DNA of 10,292 nt from Nitrospirota bacterium (GTDB taxonomy: Bacteria > Nitrospirota > Thermodesulfovibrionia > Thermodesulfovibrionales > UBA1546), in the NCBI GenBank assembly GCA_004298625.1, contig SCSY01000282.1:1-10292 (forward strand), given 5' to 3'. The notes under the pieces were generated by a model. It had not been told where the DNA came from, did no database searches, and was given only the letters and a program-made list of their open reading frames with translations. This document shows, piece by piece, positions 1 through 6,048 of the stretch. The translations under genes and the position numbers were made by a program. Position 1 is the stretch's first letter. Every line of letters begins with the position of its first letter.

Positions 1-404
1 GGATTGGTGTTTATATCGAGAACAGGGGCAAAGATCGTATTTATCCCGGCATACCTTGCCTCAATAGCGATAGCCTTGATGATCCTTCTTAAGAGTACTA
101 ATCCCTCACCCCCAACCCCTAATCCCTGAGCGCTTCTGAGCGCTCTCGCAACCGCCATCGCAGGCGGAAAAAGCGTGCCTCCCTCGAGCTGCTGCCCCAG
201 CCCCCTCTCAAGATCGGAGGCAATGATCAACCGCCCCTTAGCTGCTTTTTGTAGTTCGCTTATACCCTTTCTGACTGTGCCAAGCCTTCCTCCAAAGATA
301 ATAAACCCTGCGATGCCTTGCCTTACAAGCCCAAGATAATAGTCAAAATCTTTTTCGATGTCCTTGCCGTTCAGGCGGGAGATTATGAATCGGTAAAAGT
401 TCAT
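1..404 (-). CDS. Glycoside hydrolase family 3 N-terminal domain (beta-N-acetylhexosaminidase/beta-glucosidase-like), partial
   Basis: The 134 N-terminal codons are visible; the gene runs off the left edge. GH3 enzymes hydrolyse beta-linked sugars, and the NagZ-type members remove GlcNAc during peptidoglycan recycling. Seen in the translation: IIASDLERGLGQQ at about residues 60-72, then LFPPAMAVARA, then FAPVLDINTN at 125-134. These are hallmarks of the GH3 TIM-barrel start. No signal peptide is visible, so a cytoplasmic location is inferred. An in-frame TAA lies two codons upstream of the ATG, so translation cannot begin further out. There is no Shine-Dalgarno. Residues about 93-102 (QGLGVGGEGL) are encoded by a heptamer repeat and sit where GH3 proteins normally have a short, ordinary linker. 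A 10-bp direct repeat (TGAGCGCT at 127 and 137) adjoins it. Family is fairly certain; the exact substrate is not. Confidence 0.85.
   Translation of the reverse strand, partial: MNFYRFIISRLNGKDIEKDFDYYLGLVRQGIAGFIIFGGRLGTVRKGISELQKAAKGRLIIASDLERGLGQQLEGGTLFPPAMAVARALRSAQGLGVGGEGLVLLRRIIKAIAIEARYAGINTIFAPVLDINTN
100..127 (-). repeat. Degenerate heptamer tandem repeat inside the GH3 gene
   Basis: On the + strand four 7-bp units follow each other: AATCCCT, CACCCCC, AACCCCT, AATCCCT. On the coding strand this is an AGGGATT/AGGGGTT-type array. It is read in frame as a Gly-rich stretch, and the frame stays open to the window edge. A further AATCCCT copy occurs singly in the intergenic region at about 544-550. 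Confidence 0.7.
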
Positions 405-409
405 GGGTT

Positions 410-415
410 ATTATA
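410..415 (-). promoter_or_regulatory. Perfect -10 hexamer for the GH3 gene, suggesting a leaderless mRNA
   Basis: On the minus strand TATAAT ends 5 nt before the GH3 ATG (404). Transcription normally starts about 7 nt after the -10, which would place it on or beside the start codon. No Shine-Dalgarno precedes the ATG, which agrees with leaderless translation. No convincing -35 is visible at 16-18 nt, so the call is tentative. Confidence 0.4.
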
Positions 416-490
416 GCCAAAATGCGAGAATAATGAAGCGGGAATAAGAAGGGATTGTCCTTGAGCGGTTTTATTTTGCCGATAGTCCGA

Positions 491-534
491 CAACCCCCTT
501 AATCCCCATTTGCAAAGGGGGAATGAGGGGGTTG
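491..534. repeat. GC-rich imperfect inverted repeat (hairpin) in the divergent intergenic region
   Basis: The left arm CAACCCCCTTAATCCCC and the right arm GGGGGAATGAGGGGGTTG pair with few mismatches around the loop ATTTGCAAA. Sequences of this pattern are common as dispersed intergenic hairpins in many bacterial genomes. No T-tract follows on either strand, so it is not an obvious intrinsic terminator. It separates the GH3 gene from the DUF2318 operon. The rest of 405-573 holds only the two -10 regions described separately. Confidence 0.65.
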
Positions 535-537
535 CAT

Positions 538-567
538 TTGATTAATCCCTCATGAAAAATTTAAAAT
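538..567 (+). promoter_or_regulatory. Candidate sigma70-type promoter of the DUF2318-apbE operon
   Basis: TTGATT (538-543) and TAAAAT (562-567) are spaced by 18 nt. The -10 ends 6 nt before the ATG at 574, so the predicted transcription start falls on the start codon. No Shine-Dalgarno lies before this ATG. The match is moderate and was judged by eye. Confidence 0.4.
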
Positions 568-573
568 TCATAG

Positions 574-999
574 ATGAGGCTGATTTCTTTATCAATACTT
601 TTCATTTTGCTGATGACGTCATGCGCAAAGAGACCCGCATATCCTGAGGCGCCTGTTTCAGGCGAAACAATAACAATAGACATAAAAACATTAAAAGAAG
701 AGACACCTGTTTTTTATTCCATGCGGCACAAAGGCAAGATAATCGTTTTTTTTGTCGTTAAAATTAAGGGGGAAGCGCAGTCTTATTTTGACGCCTGCGC
801 GAGGTGTTATCCTGAGAAGCTCGGATACAGGGTTGACGGACAATACGTTATATGCAGGAAGTGTGATATAAGATATTCAATGGAAAGCCTTAAGGCAGGC
901 TTCGGCAGTTGCTATCCCATTGCCCTCAGGGGAAAGACCGAAGGCGGAAAATATCTGATTGATAAAAAAACCGTTATGGAAGGCGAGAAACTTTTTTAG
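574..999 (+). CDS. DUF2318-type iron-sulfur-like lipoprotein
   Basis: This 141-residue protein has an N-terminal hydrophobic signal (residues 3-14) ending in a lipobox-like MTSC with Cys17, so it is probably a lipoprotein facing the periplasm. The body matches the DUF2318 (predicted Fe-S protein) pattern. FDACARCY holds C75 and C78, VICRKC holds C94 and C97, and GSCYPIAL holds C113, matching the usual end of the family. Four or five Cys could bind an Fe-S cluster or another metal; that is family-based inference. Its stop is 8 nt before the apbE start, whose ribosome site overlaps the stop, so the two are co-transcribed. Next to ApbE, NusG-II and Gx genes it probably serves in extracytoplasmic electron transfer. 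No Shine-Dalgarno precedes the ATG. Larger DUF2318 proteins carry extra membrane helices, which this one lacks. Confidence 0.8.
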   Translation: MRLISLSILFILLMTSCAKRPAYPEAPVSGETITIDIKTLKEETPVFYSMRHKGKIIVFFVVKIKGEAQSYFDACARCYPEKLGYRVDGQYVICRKCDIRYSMESLKAGFGSCYPIALRGKTEGGKYLIDKKTVMEGEKLF

Positions 1000-1007
1000 G
1001 AGCTCTG

Positions 1008-2042
1008 GTGAAAGAAAGATTAAAAATAACATGCTGCGCCTTTTTACTTTTTACTCTATGCATTTCACTGTTCGTTCTTTCTGCCTGCACACCTCCGGAG
1101 GACAAAATCTACCGCAAAAGCAAAATTCTCATGGACACATTAATAACAATAAGCGCTGTCTCGGATTCGGAAGATGTGGCAGAGGCGGCCATTGATAGGG
1201 CATTTTCGGAAATAGAAAAAATTGACGGGCTTCTGAATTTTTTTTCCGACAAAAGTGAAATATCGAAGATAAACAAAAATGCAGCCGTGAAGGCCGTGAA
1301 GGTATCTCCTGAAACTTTCGAGGTAATAGAAAAGGCAATTCATGCCTCTGAAAAGACTAACGGAGCATTTGATATTACAATCGGCCCTGTGATTTCACTG
1401 TGGGATTTCCACAAAAAGATAATGCCTGTGGATAAAGCAATCAAAGAAAGACTTTCACTGATAAATTATAAAAACATAAAACTCGACAGAAAACTCCACG
1501 CTGTTTTTTTAAATAAACAGGGAATGCTTATTGACCCCGGCGGGATTGCGAAAGGATATGCTGCCGATAGGGCAGTTGAGGTGATGAAAAAAAGCGGGAT
1601 AAAATCCGGCCTTGTTTCTATCGCAGGAGATATAAAGGCATTCGGCCTGAGGCCTGACGGAAAACCATGGAAAATCGGGATAAGGAACCCGAGGCAAAAA
1701 AACAAAGACGACGAGATAATGGCCACCGTAGATCTGTCTGATATGGCGATATCAACATCAGGCGACTATGAACGTTATTTCATTGCCGACGGCAAAAGAT
1801 ATCACCATATCTTAAATCCAAAGACAGGCTATCCTGCCGATGGGATCATGAGCGTGAGCGTGATTGCAAAAGAGGGGGCAATAACAGACCCGTTCTCGAC
1901 AGGCATATTCATACTCGGCCCAGGGAAAGGCATTAAGCTTCTCGAAGAGATGGGGATAGATGGAATAATTGTGGACAAAGATGGCAAAATACATACAACA
2001 TCAAAACTAAGAGGAAAGATTGAGATTAAGAGAAATAACTGA
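1008..2042 (+). CDS. apbE: FAD:protein FMN transferase, ApbE lipoprotein
   Basis: ApbE splits FAD and attaches FMN covalently to Thr of target proteins outside the cytoplasm, using Mg2+. The 344-residue product has a signal peptide with the clear lipobox LSAC (Cys27). Family motifs appear in order: MDTLITI (42-48), GAFDITIGPV (119-128), DPGGIAKGYAAD (176-187), SIAGDIKAFG (204-213), STSGDYERYF (249-258), HHILNPKTGYPA (266-277) and the metal-binding TDPFST (293-298). Where many members have GGD in the FAD loop, this one has AGD. The GTG start follows AGGAG (998-1002) at 5 nt. Length is normal. It lies inside the DUF2318 / NusG-II / Gx operon, as in flavin-based extracytoplasmic electron-transfer loci. 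No FMN-binding-domain target protein is encoded in the window, so its substrate lies elsewhere. Confidence 0.95.
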   Translation: MKERLKITCCAFLLFTLCISLFVLSACTPPEDKIYRKSKILMDTLITISAVSDSEDVAEAAIDRAFSEIEKIDGLLNFFSDKSEISKINKNAAVKAVKVSPETFEVIEKAIHASEKTNGAFDITIGPVISLWDFHKKIMPVDKAIKERLSLINYKNIKLDRKLHAVFLNKQGMLIDPGGIAKGYAADRAVEVMKKSGIKSGLVSIAGDIKAFGLRPDGKPWKIGIRNPRQKNKDDEIMATVDLSDMAISTSGDYERYFIADGKRYHHILNPKTGYPADGIMSVSVIAKEGAITDPFSTGIFILGPGKGIKLLEEMGIDGIIVDKDGKIHTTSKLRGKIEIKRNN

Positions 2043-2409
2043 AGGGATGACATCGGCAGACAAGATCCTGCTTATAGCTCTCATATTGCTGTCTGCATCA
2101 GGATTTATTTTTATAAAAAAAGCATTCCCGCAGGGCAGCGATGTCGGCATTGAAGTCAATGGAAAACCTGTTTACAGATTGCCTCTAAATAAAGACACAA
2201 CGGTCCGGGTCATCGGCGCATCAGGAGACACAATAGTAGAGATAAAAAACAGGAAAGTCCGCATAAAAGAGTCGGCTTGTCCGAAACAGATATGCATTCA
2301 TAACGGCTGGATAGACCGGGGAGCGCTTATATGCCTTCCGAACAAGGTTGTTGTAAGCATCGGCGGCGAAGATAGACAAGATAAAACCATAGATGCAATC
2401 ACGGGATAA
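2020..2409 (+). CDS. NusG domain II-containing membrane protein (EetA-like)
   Basis: This 129-residue protein has one membrane helix (about 15-33) followed by a small extracytoplasmic domain. The domain carries the NusG-II signature KVRIKESACPKQICIHNGW, then ICLPNKVVVSIGG, with Cys at 87, 92 and 105. It is not a transcription factor. Such proteins accompany ApbE and Gx-type genes; the pair resembles EetA and EetB of the Gram-positive extracellular electron transfer locus, but the biochemical role is unsettled. The chosen TTG start (2020) has GAGG 5 nt upstream and overlaps apbE by 23 nt. An alternative ATG at 2047 has no properly spaced ribosome site. Its 3' end overlaps the Gx gene by 17 nt, which indicates translational coupling. 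Confidence 0.8.
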   Translation: MRLREITEGMTSADKILLIALILLSASGFIFIKKAFPQGSDVGIEVNGKPVYRLPLNKDTTVRVIGASGDTIVEIKNRKVRIKESACPKQICIHNGWIDRGALICLPNKVVVSIGGEDRQDKTIDAITG

Positions 2410-2914
2410 ATACCGCATAGCGCTGCTCTCCGCTTATGCCATCGCAATCCACAGCTTCGAAAGCATGCTCCCTACGCCGATACCCTGGCTCAGGCTGGGG
2501 ATTGCAAACATAATCACGCTTGCAACGCTCGTGCTTTATGGTTTCAGGGCAGCCATGATGGTAACGCTGATAAGGGTGATACTCTCTTCAATATTCATAG
2601 GCACATTTCTCGGGCCGGGATTCATCATGAGTTTCGGCGGAGGCGTAGCAAGCACCTTTGCAATGGGGGTTGTATTTTCCATATTTCCGCGCCTTTTCGG
2701 CCCTGTTGGATTAAGTCTTATAGCTGCGCTGTTTCATAATGTCGCTCAGCTATTCCTTGCATATTTTTTATTCGTTCAAAAAATAGAGCCGATACTGCTT
2801 GTAAGCCCGGTATTGATATTGCTCGGCACAATTACAGGCATAATGAATGGTTTTATCGGACATCTCCTCATCAACAATATCAGGGACAAAAAAGTCAATT
2901 CCCCGCACCATTGA
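2393..2914 (+). CDS. Gx transporter family integral membrane protein (EetB-like; heptaprenyl diphosphate synthase component I family)
   Basis: This 173-residue protein is highly hydrophobic, with about five membrane helices. It shows the family pattern: PWLRLGIANIITL (32-44), VTLIRVILSSIFIGTF (57-72), FIMSFGGGVAS, then a histidine-asparagine element LFHNVAQLFLA (113-123), and a C-terminal LLGTITGIMNGFIG. The fold is of the ECF S-component-like type, often automatically named heptaprenyl diphosphate synthase component I. No prenyl synthase partner is present here, so that name should not be taken as function. Its place directly after the NusG-II gene suggests a joint membrane complex linked to ApbE-dependent flavinylation or quinone-linked electron export. 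There is no strong ribosome site; the 17-nt overlap suggests coupling. It is the last gene of the operon. Confidence 0.85.
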   Translation: MQSRDKYRIALLSAYAIAIHSFESMLPTPIPWLRLGIANIITLATLVLYGFRAAMMVTLIRVILSSIFIGTFLGPGFIMSFGGGVASTFAMGVVFSIFPRLFGPVGLSLIAALFHNVAQLFLAYFLFVQKIEPILLVSPVLILLGTITGIMNGFIGHLLINNIRDKKVNSPHH

Positions 2915-2939
2915 TTATACGCTTTTTATGTCGTATCAT
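2911..2939 (+). promoter_or_regulatory. Candidate sigma70-type promoter of the CBS-domain gene
   Basis: TTGATT (2911-2916) and TATCAT (2934-2939) are separated by exactly 17 nt. The predicted start near 2946 leaves a roughly 50-nt leader that contains the AGCTGTC heptamer repeat and the ribosome site AAGGAG (2985-2990). The -35 overlaps the stop codon region of the preceding gene. Confidence 0.5.
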
Positions 2940-2945
2940 ATCTTT

Positions 2946-2973
2946 AGCTGGTAGCTGTCGGCTGTCAGCCATC
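2946..2973 (+). repeat. Degenerate AGCTGTC heptamer tandem repeat
   Basis: Four 7-bp units follow one another: AGCTGGT, AGCTGTC, GGCTGTC, AGCCATC. The array lies in the leader of the CBS gene. Its family differs in sequence, but not in unit length, from the other heptamer arrays in this window. Confidence 0.6.
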
Positions 2974-2995
2974 TGTTTCTTCAAAAGGAGATATA

Positions 2996-3445
2996 ATGCT
3001 GAAGGCAAAAGACCTGATGACCACAGTGGTAATAACGGTCAACCCGGTCACTACAATAGAGGAACTGGCGCGAATCTTTATAGAACATAATATCAGCGGG
3101 GCGCCTGTCGTGAATGACGCCGGGGATTTAATCGGCATTGTCACGGAAAACGACCTGATAAGCCGGAACAAGCGGCTTCACATTCCGACCGTAATGAGGC
3201 TCTTCGATGCATTTATTCCTATCGAAAATCCGGGCAAACTCGAAAACGAGATAAAACGCATGGCCGCAGCCTCTGTCGGCGATATATGCGTTAAGAAGGT
3301 GATAACCGTTACCGGGGACACTTCATCGGAAGACATTGCAACTATAATGTCCGAGAAAAAGGTTCATCTTATTCCGGTTGTTGAAGGGAAAAAAATCAAG
3401 GGCATAATCGGCAAGGCAGATATGATCCGGGGAATGCAGAAGTAA
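2996..3445 (+). CDS. Two-CBS-domain protein
   Basis: This 149-residue soluble protein consists almost entirely of a CBS pair. CBS1 spans about 5-60 (NISGAPVVND, then LIGIVTENDLI) and CBS2 about 95-147 (KKVHLIPVVEGKKIKGIIGKAD on the second half). Such Bateman modules bind adenine nucleotides such as AMP, ATP or SAM, and regulate partners. No catalytic domain is attached, so the partner is unknown. A linker of about 35 residues (LHIPTVMRLFDAFIPIE and following) joins the repeats, as in many stand-alone bacterial CBS proteins. The ATG has an excellent ribosome site, AAGGAG, 5 nt upstream. It has its own candidate promoter and is followed after 54 nt by the thioredoxin-reductase-like gene on the same strand, possibly separately promoted. 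Confidence 0.9.
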   Translation: MLKAKDLMTTVVITVNPVTTIEELARIFIEHNISGAPVVNDAGDLIGIVTENDLISRNKRLHIPTVMRLFDAFIPIENPGKLENEIKRMAAASVGDICVKKVITVTGDTSSEDIATIMSEKKVHLIPVVEGKKIKGIIGKADMIRGMQK

Positions 3446-3451
3446 ATGAAT

Positions 3452-3480
3452 TTGTCTGCTATACTGGTTATATATAATAT
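3452..3480 (+). promoter_or_regulatory. Candidate promoter of the thioredoxin-reductase-like gene
   Basis: TTGTCT (3452-3457) lies 17 nt before TAATAT (3475-3480); TATAAT also occurs at 3473-3478 with 15-nt spacing. The predicted start is very close to the ribosome site GGAGGT (3487-3492), giving a short leader. The call was made by eye and is uncertain. Confidence 0.35.
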
Positions 3481-3499
3481 GCCTTCGGAGGTTTAATGC

Positions 3500-4441
3500 A
3501 TGTCTGACTTATACGATGTGATAATTATTGGCGGAGGGCCTGCAGGACTTTCAGCCGCCCAGTATGCGTCAAGGGCAAAATTAAGGACTATCGTAATAGA
3601 CAAATCCCCAACAGCAGGAGCGCTTGCATACACCCACAAGATAGAAAACTATCCCGGGCTTCCAACGCCGGTCTCAGGCAAAGAGCTTCTTGATATATTC
3701 AGGAACCAGGCAATTGCCTTCGGCTCCGAATATATCGAGGCTCAGGTCATAGGAGTAAATTTAAGCAGCAGTGTCAAAGAAGTCTTTACAATGGATAAAA
3801 ACTTCAGCGGAAAGGCAGTAATACTTGCAACAGGCTCGATGGGGAGAAAGCCGGCAATAAAAGGAGAGGCTGATTTTCTCGGCAGGGGTGTAAGCTACTG
3901 CGCTATATGCGATGCGGCATTTTATAAAGAAAAAATCGTATGTGTTGTCGGAGACTCTGAGGAGGCGGTAAAAGAGGCCGGCGTGTTAACAAAATTTGCC
4001 GAGACTGTTTATCTGATATCTCCTTCTTCAAAACTAAAGGTCGGGGATGACCACCCCGCATTGCAGGAGAAAAATCTCAAAGCGCTTCTCGCTCAATCGG
4101 TTTCAGCGATAGAAGGAACCGATATTGTAGAGCGCATAAGGATGACGGATTCTGACGGAAATGAAAGCATCCTCGAACTTTCAGGCGTATTTGTATATCT
4201 TCACGGGAGCAAGCCTATAATTGACTTTCTCGGAGGCGTTGTCGATCTGAGCGAGGAAGAATGCATCACGACCAACAGGATGATGGAGACGTCCATCCCC
4301 GGAATTTTTGCAGCAGGCGACATGACATGCGCAGAGGTGAGACAGGTTGTCGTTGCCGCTTCAAACGGCTGTATTGCAGCCCTTTCTGCAGAAAAATACA
4401 TCTTCCACAGAAAAAGAAGAAAATACGACTGGGGGAAGTAG
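3500..4441 (+). CDS. Thioredoxin reductase-like FAD flavoprotein with degenerate NADPH motifs
   Basis: This 313-residue protein has the low-molecular-weight thioredoxin reductase layout. The FAD-binding GGGPAG is at 11-16, ATGS at 110-113, a redox CAIC at C134-C137 (the common form is CATC), and AAGDM followed by RQVVVAASNG at 271-290. In contrast, the NAD(P)H subdomain is altered. The usual GGGNSA/GGGDSA-type loop reads GDSEEA (151-156), so the second Gly of GxGxxA is Ser. The 2'-phosphate-binding HRRxxxR is replaced by ISPSSKL (173-179). Ferredoxin-dependent flavin thioredoxin reductases lack the same motifs, so NADPH may not be the donor; that is inference. The flavin-loop Gln region also departs from the usual GGQ. 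The ATG has GGAGGT 7 nt upstream. The gene ends convergent with the next gene. No thioredoxin gene is adjacent. Confidence 0.85.
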   Translation: MSDLYDVIIIGGGPAGLSAAQYASRAKLRTIVIDKSPTAGALAYTHKIENYPGLPTPVSGKELLDIFRNQAIAFGSEYIEAQVIGVNLSSSVKEVFTMDKNFSGKAVILATGSMGRKPAIKGEADFLGRGVSYCAICDAAFYKEKIVCVVGDSEEAVKEAGVLTKFAETVYLISPSSKLKVGDDHPALQEKNLKALLAQSVSAIEGTDIVERIRMTDSDGNESILELSGVFVYLHGSKPIIDFLGGVVDLSEEECITTNRMMETSIPGIFAAGDMTCAEVRQVVVAASNGCIAALSAEKYIFHRKRRKYDWGK

Positions 4442-4485
4442 AAGCTAACCGGGAATCATATTAAAATATCCCAGTCGGTATTTTC
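4419..4485. terminator. Inverted repeat across convergent gene ends, possible bidirectional terminator
   Basis: The left arm GAAAATACGACTGGG (4419-4433) and the right arm CCCAGTCGGTATTTTC (4470-4485) are complementary over 15 pairs with one bulged base, around a 36-nt loop holding both stop codons. Each arm is coding sequence: the left encodes the Lys-Tyr-Asp-Trp end of the flavoprotein, the right the Thr-Asp-Trp end of the convergent gene. Downstream of the stem the minus strand is moderately T-rich (TTCTTCTTTTTC). The long loop is unusual for an intrinsic terminator. Confidence 0.45.
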
Positions 4486-6045
4486 GAGAATATTTTTCCT
4501 TACCTTTTCTTTCAGCCAACTGTCATAAAAATCTATCGGATTATAATCATCCGAAAGCACGATAGCAGGTGTGCCGCCGGCAAAATGAAATTTTCTGCCA
4601 AGCCTTTCCCTTACCGTCTGATCTACAAAGGGATGAACAGGAAAGGTTCTGACAATTTCAGGATTAAATGCCATAGCAGCGCGGCTATGGGCAATAATAG
4701 CCAGATTCCCGTATCCTTCTCCTTCTTCCGGTGAAAATAGAGGATAAATCTCCACAGCGCTGAATATTTGTTCGAGGGTCTTTATTATAGATGCGGTCAT
4801 AAATGTTTCCCTCCTGAGACTCCCCGCCAGGTTCATTGCGAGTATGCCGTTTTCAGTCAGCCTTGCCTTAACTAACCGTAACGCCTCTATGCTCAGAATA
4901 TGTGCCGGAGTAGTGTCTCCGTTGAAGACATCAAGGATTATGTAGTCATAATTCCTGCCGGTAGTGTTCAGATAATATCTGGCATCTGATATTATCATGT
5001 CGCCTGAGAGGTTAAACCCAAAATATTTTTTTGCCGCATCCACAACATCAGGGTCAATATCTACAACATCAGTTTTAATCCCCATCTTTTCATACCACAT
5101 AGGGGTTATGCCTGCGCCAAGCCCTATTACCAGACAATTCTTCCCTGAAGGGTTCAATCCATACGGCAAAAACTGCATGAGATATGAATACTCATAAACC
5201 GACATTCCGATGTTTACATCAATTCCGCCCTGAATCATGCCGTCTATAATTAATTCCCTTGTATGCGCAGTCCCATAAGAGTAATCAACCACTTTCAGCT
5301 TTCCATAGAAGCTGTCCTTGCTGAAAACCTCGGTAACCCTTGTTCCATTGGGCATGACCTTAGATTTCAGGACTTCCGTATGGAATAGAAAAAAAGGAAC
5401 AGCAAGAAGCAGCAGAAAAAACCACTTTTTCCTAAAGAATAGAAAGTAAATAATAGACAGGCAGATCAAAATAAACCCTGTAACTTCAAATATCCTGCCG
5501 ACCCCGAAGTATGCGATGAAAACAAAACCGGTAAGCACAGTGCCGATAAAACTTCCTGCTGTCGAGACGGCATAAAAGAGGCCTACGGTTCTGCCTATAT
5601 TTTTCATCTCCCGCGCGGCTATTTTGATAATATATGGAGAGACGCACCCAAGCATAAATAGAGGTGGACCGAACAGCGTCAGAGAGCTCATAAACGCCCC
5701 TGAGCGCAGGCCCAATGGCAGACAGAATTTAAGGACAGCGCTCTTCATAAGGGGAATCACCATGACCAGAAACCCAGCCACAAGGATAATTGCGTAAAGG
5801 TAGTCGGGAGACTCTCTCCTGTCGGATATTATGCCTCCCACGGCATAGCCTGCGGCAAGAGCGACCAGCGTGACAGTGATAAGCGATGTCCAGACAAAAA
5901 GGCTTACTCCAAAGAATGGTCCTATCACGCGCGAACCTAATACCTCAACGACCATAACCAGCGCGCCGCATGTCATAGTCGTCAAAATAAGGTAATAAAT
6001 AAACGCTGCTGGAAATAAGCCTCTATCTTCTGAAGGGACTGACAT
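4456..6045 (-). CDS. Membrane-spanning spermidine synthase-like fusion protein
   Basis: This 529-residue fusion has about seven or eight membrane helices within residues 12-222. A soluble spermine/spermidine-synthase-like Rossmann domain (about 235-505) follows. The latter shows CLVIGLGAGITP (304-315) for the SAM-derivative pocket, VVDIDPDVVDAA (327-338), ISDARYYL (352-359), LDVFNGDTTPAHILSIEAL (371-389) and LSDDYNPID (497-505). True spermidine synthases transfer aminopropyl from decarboxylated SAM to putrescine. The membrane-fused group has not been assigned one substrate, and its catalytic-site sequence differs from the soluble enzyme, so function is open. It starts 3 nt after the phoU stop, hence it is read from the pst-phoU transcript. 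The ATG has GAGG close upstream with suboptimal spacing. No speD or speA/speC gene is near. Confidence 0.85.
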   Translation of the reverse strand: MSVPSEDRGLFPAAFIYYLILTTMTCGALVMVVEVLGSRVIGPFFGVSLFVWTSLITVTLVALAAGYAVGGIISDRRESPDYLYAIILVAGFLVMVIPLMKSAVLKFCLPLGLRSGAFMSSLTLFGPPLFMLGCVSPYIIKIAAREMKNIGRTVGLFYAVSTAGSFIGTVLTGFVFIAYFGVGRIFEVTGFILICLSIIYFLFFRKKWFFLLLLAVPFFLFHTEVLKSKVMPNGTRVTEVFSKDSFYGKLKVVDYSYGTAHTRELIIDGMIQGGIDVNIGMSVYEYSYLMQFLPYGLNPSGKNCLVIGLGAGITPMWYEKMGIKTDVVDIDPDVVDAAKKYFGFNLSGDMIISDARYYLNTTGRNYDYIILDVFNGDTTPAHILSIEALRLVKARLTENGILAMNLAGSLRRETFMTASIIKTLEQIFSAVEIYPLFSPEEGEGYGNLAIIAHSRAAMAFNPEIVRTFPVHPFVDQTVRERLGRKFHFAGGTPAIVLSDDYNPIDFYDSWLKEKVRKNILENTDWDILI

Positions 6046-6048
6046 TCC

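Noticed and set aside
552..650. Short ORF starting at ATG 552 overlapping the DUF2318 gene
   Set aside because: About 32 codons, no recognisable features and no ribosome site; the overlapping frame carries a clear lipoprotein.
2393..2914. Heptaprenyl diphosphate synthase subunit
   Set aside because: The family carries this automatic name, but no prenyl-synthase catalytic subunit or Asp-rich motif is present, and the NusG-II and ApbE neighbours point to another role.
2967..2995. Riboswitch or attenuator in the CBS leader
   Set aside because: The leader is only about 50 nt and is accounted for by the heptamer array plus the ribosome site; no known aptamer pattern was seen.
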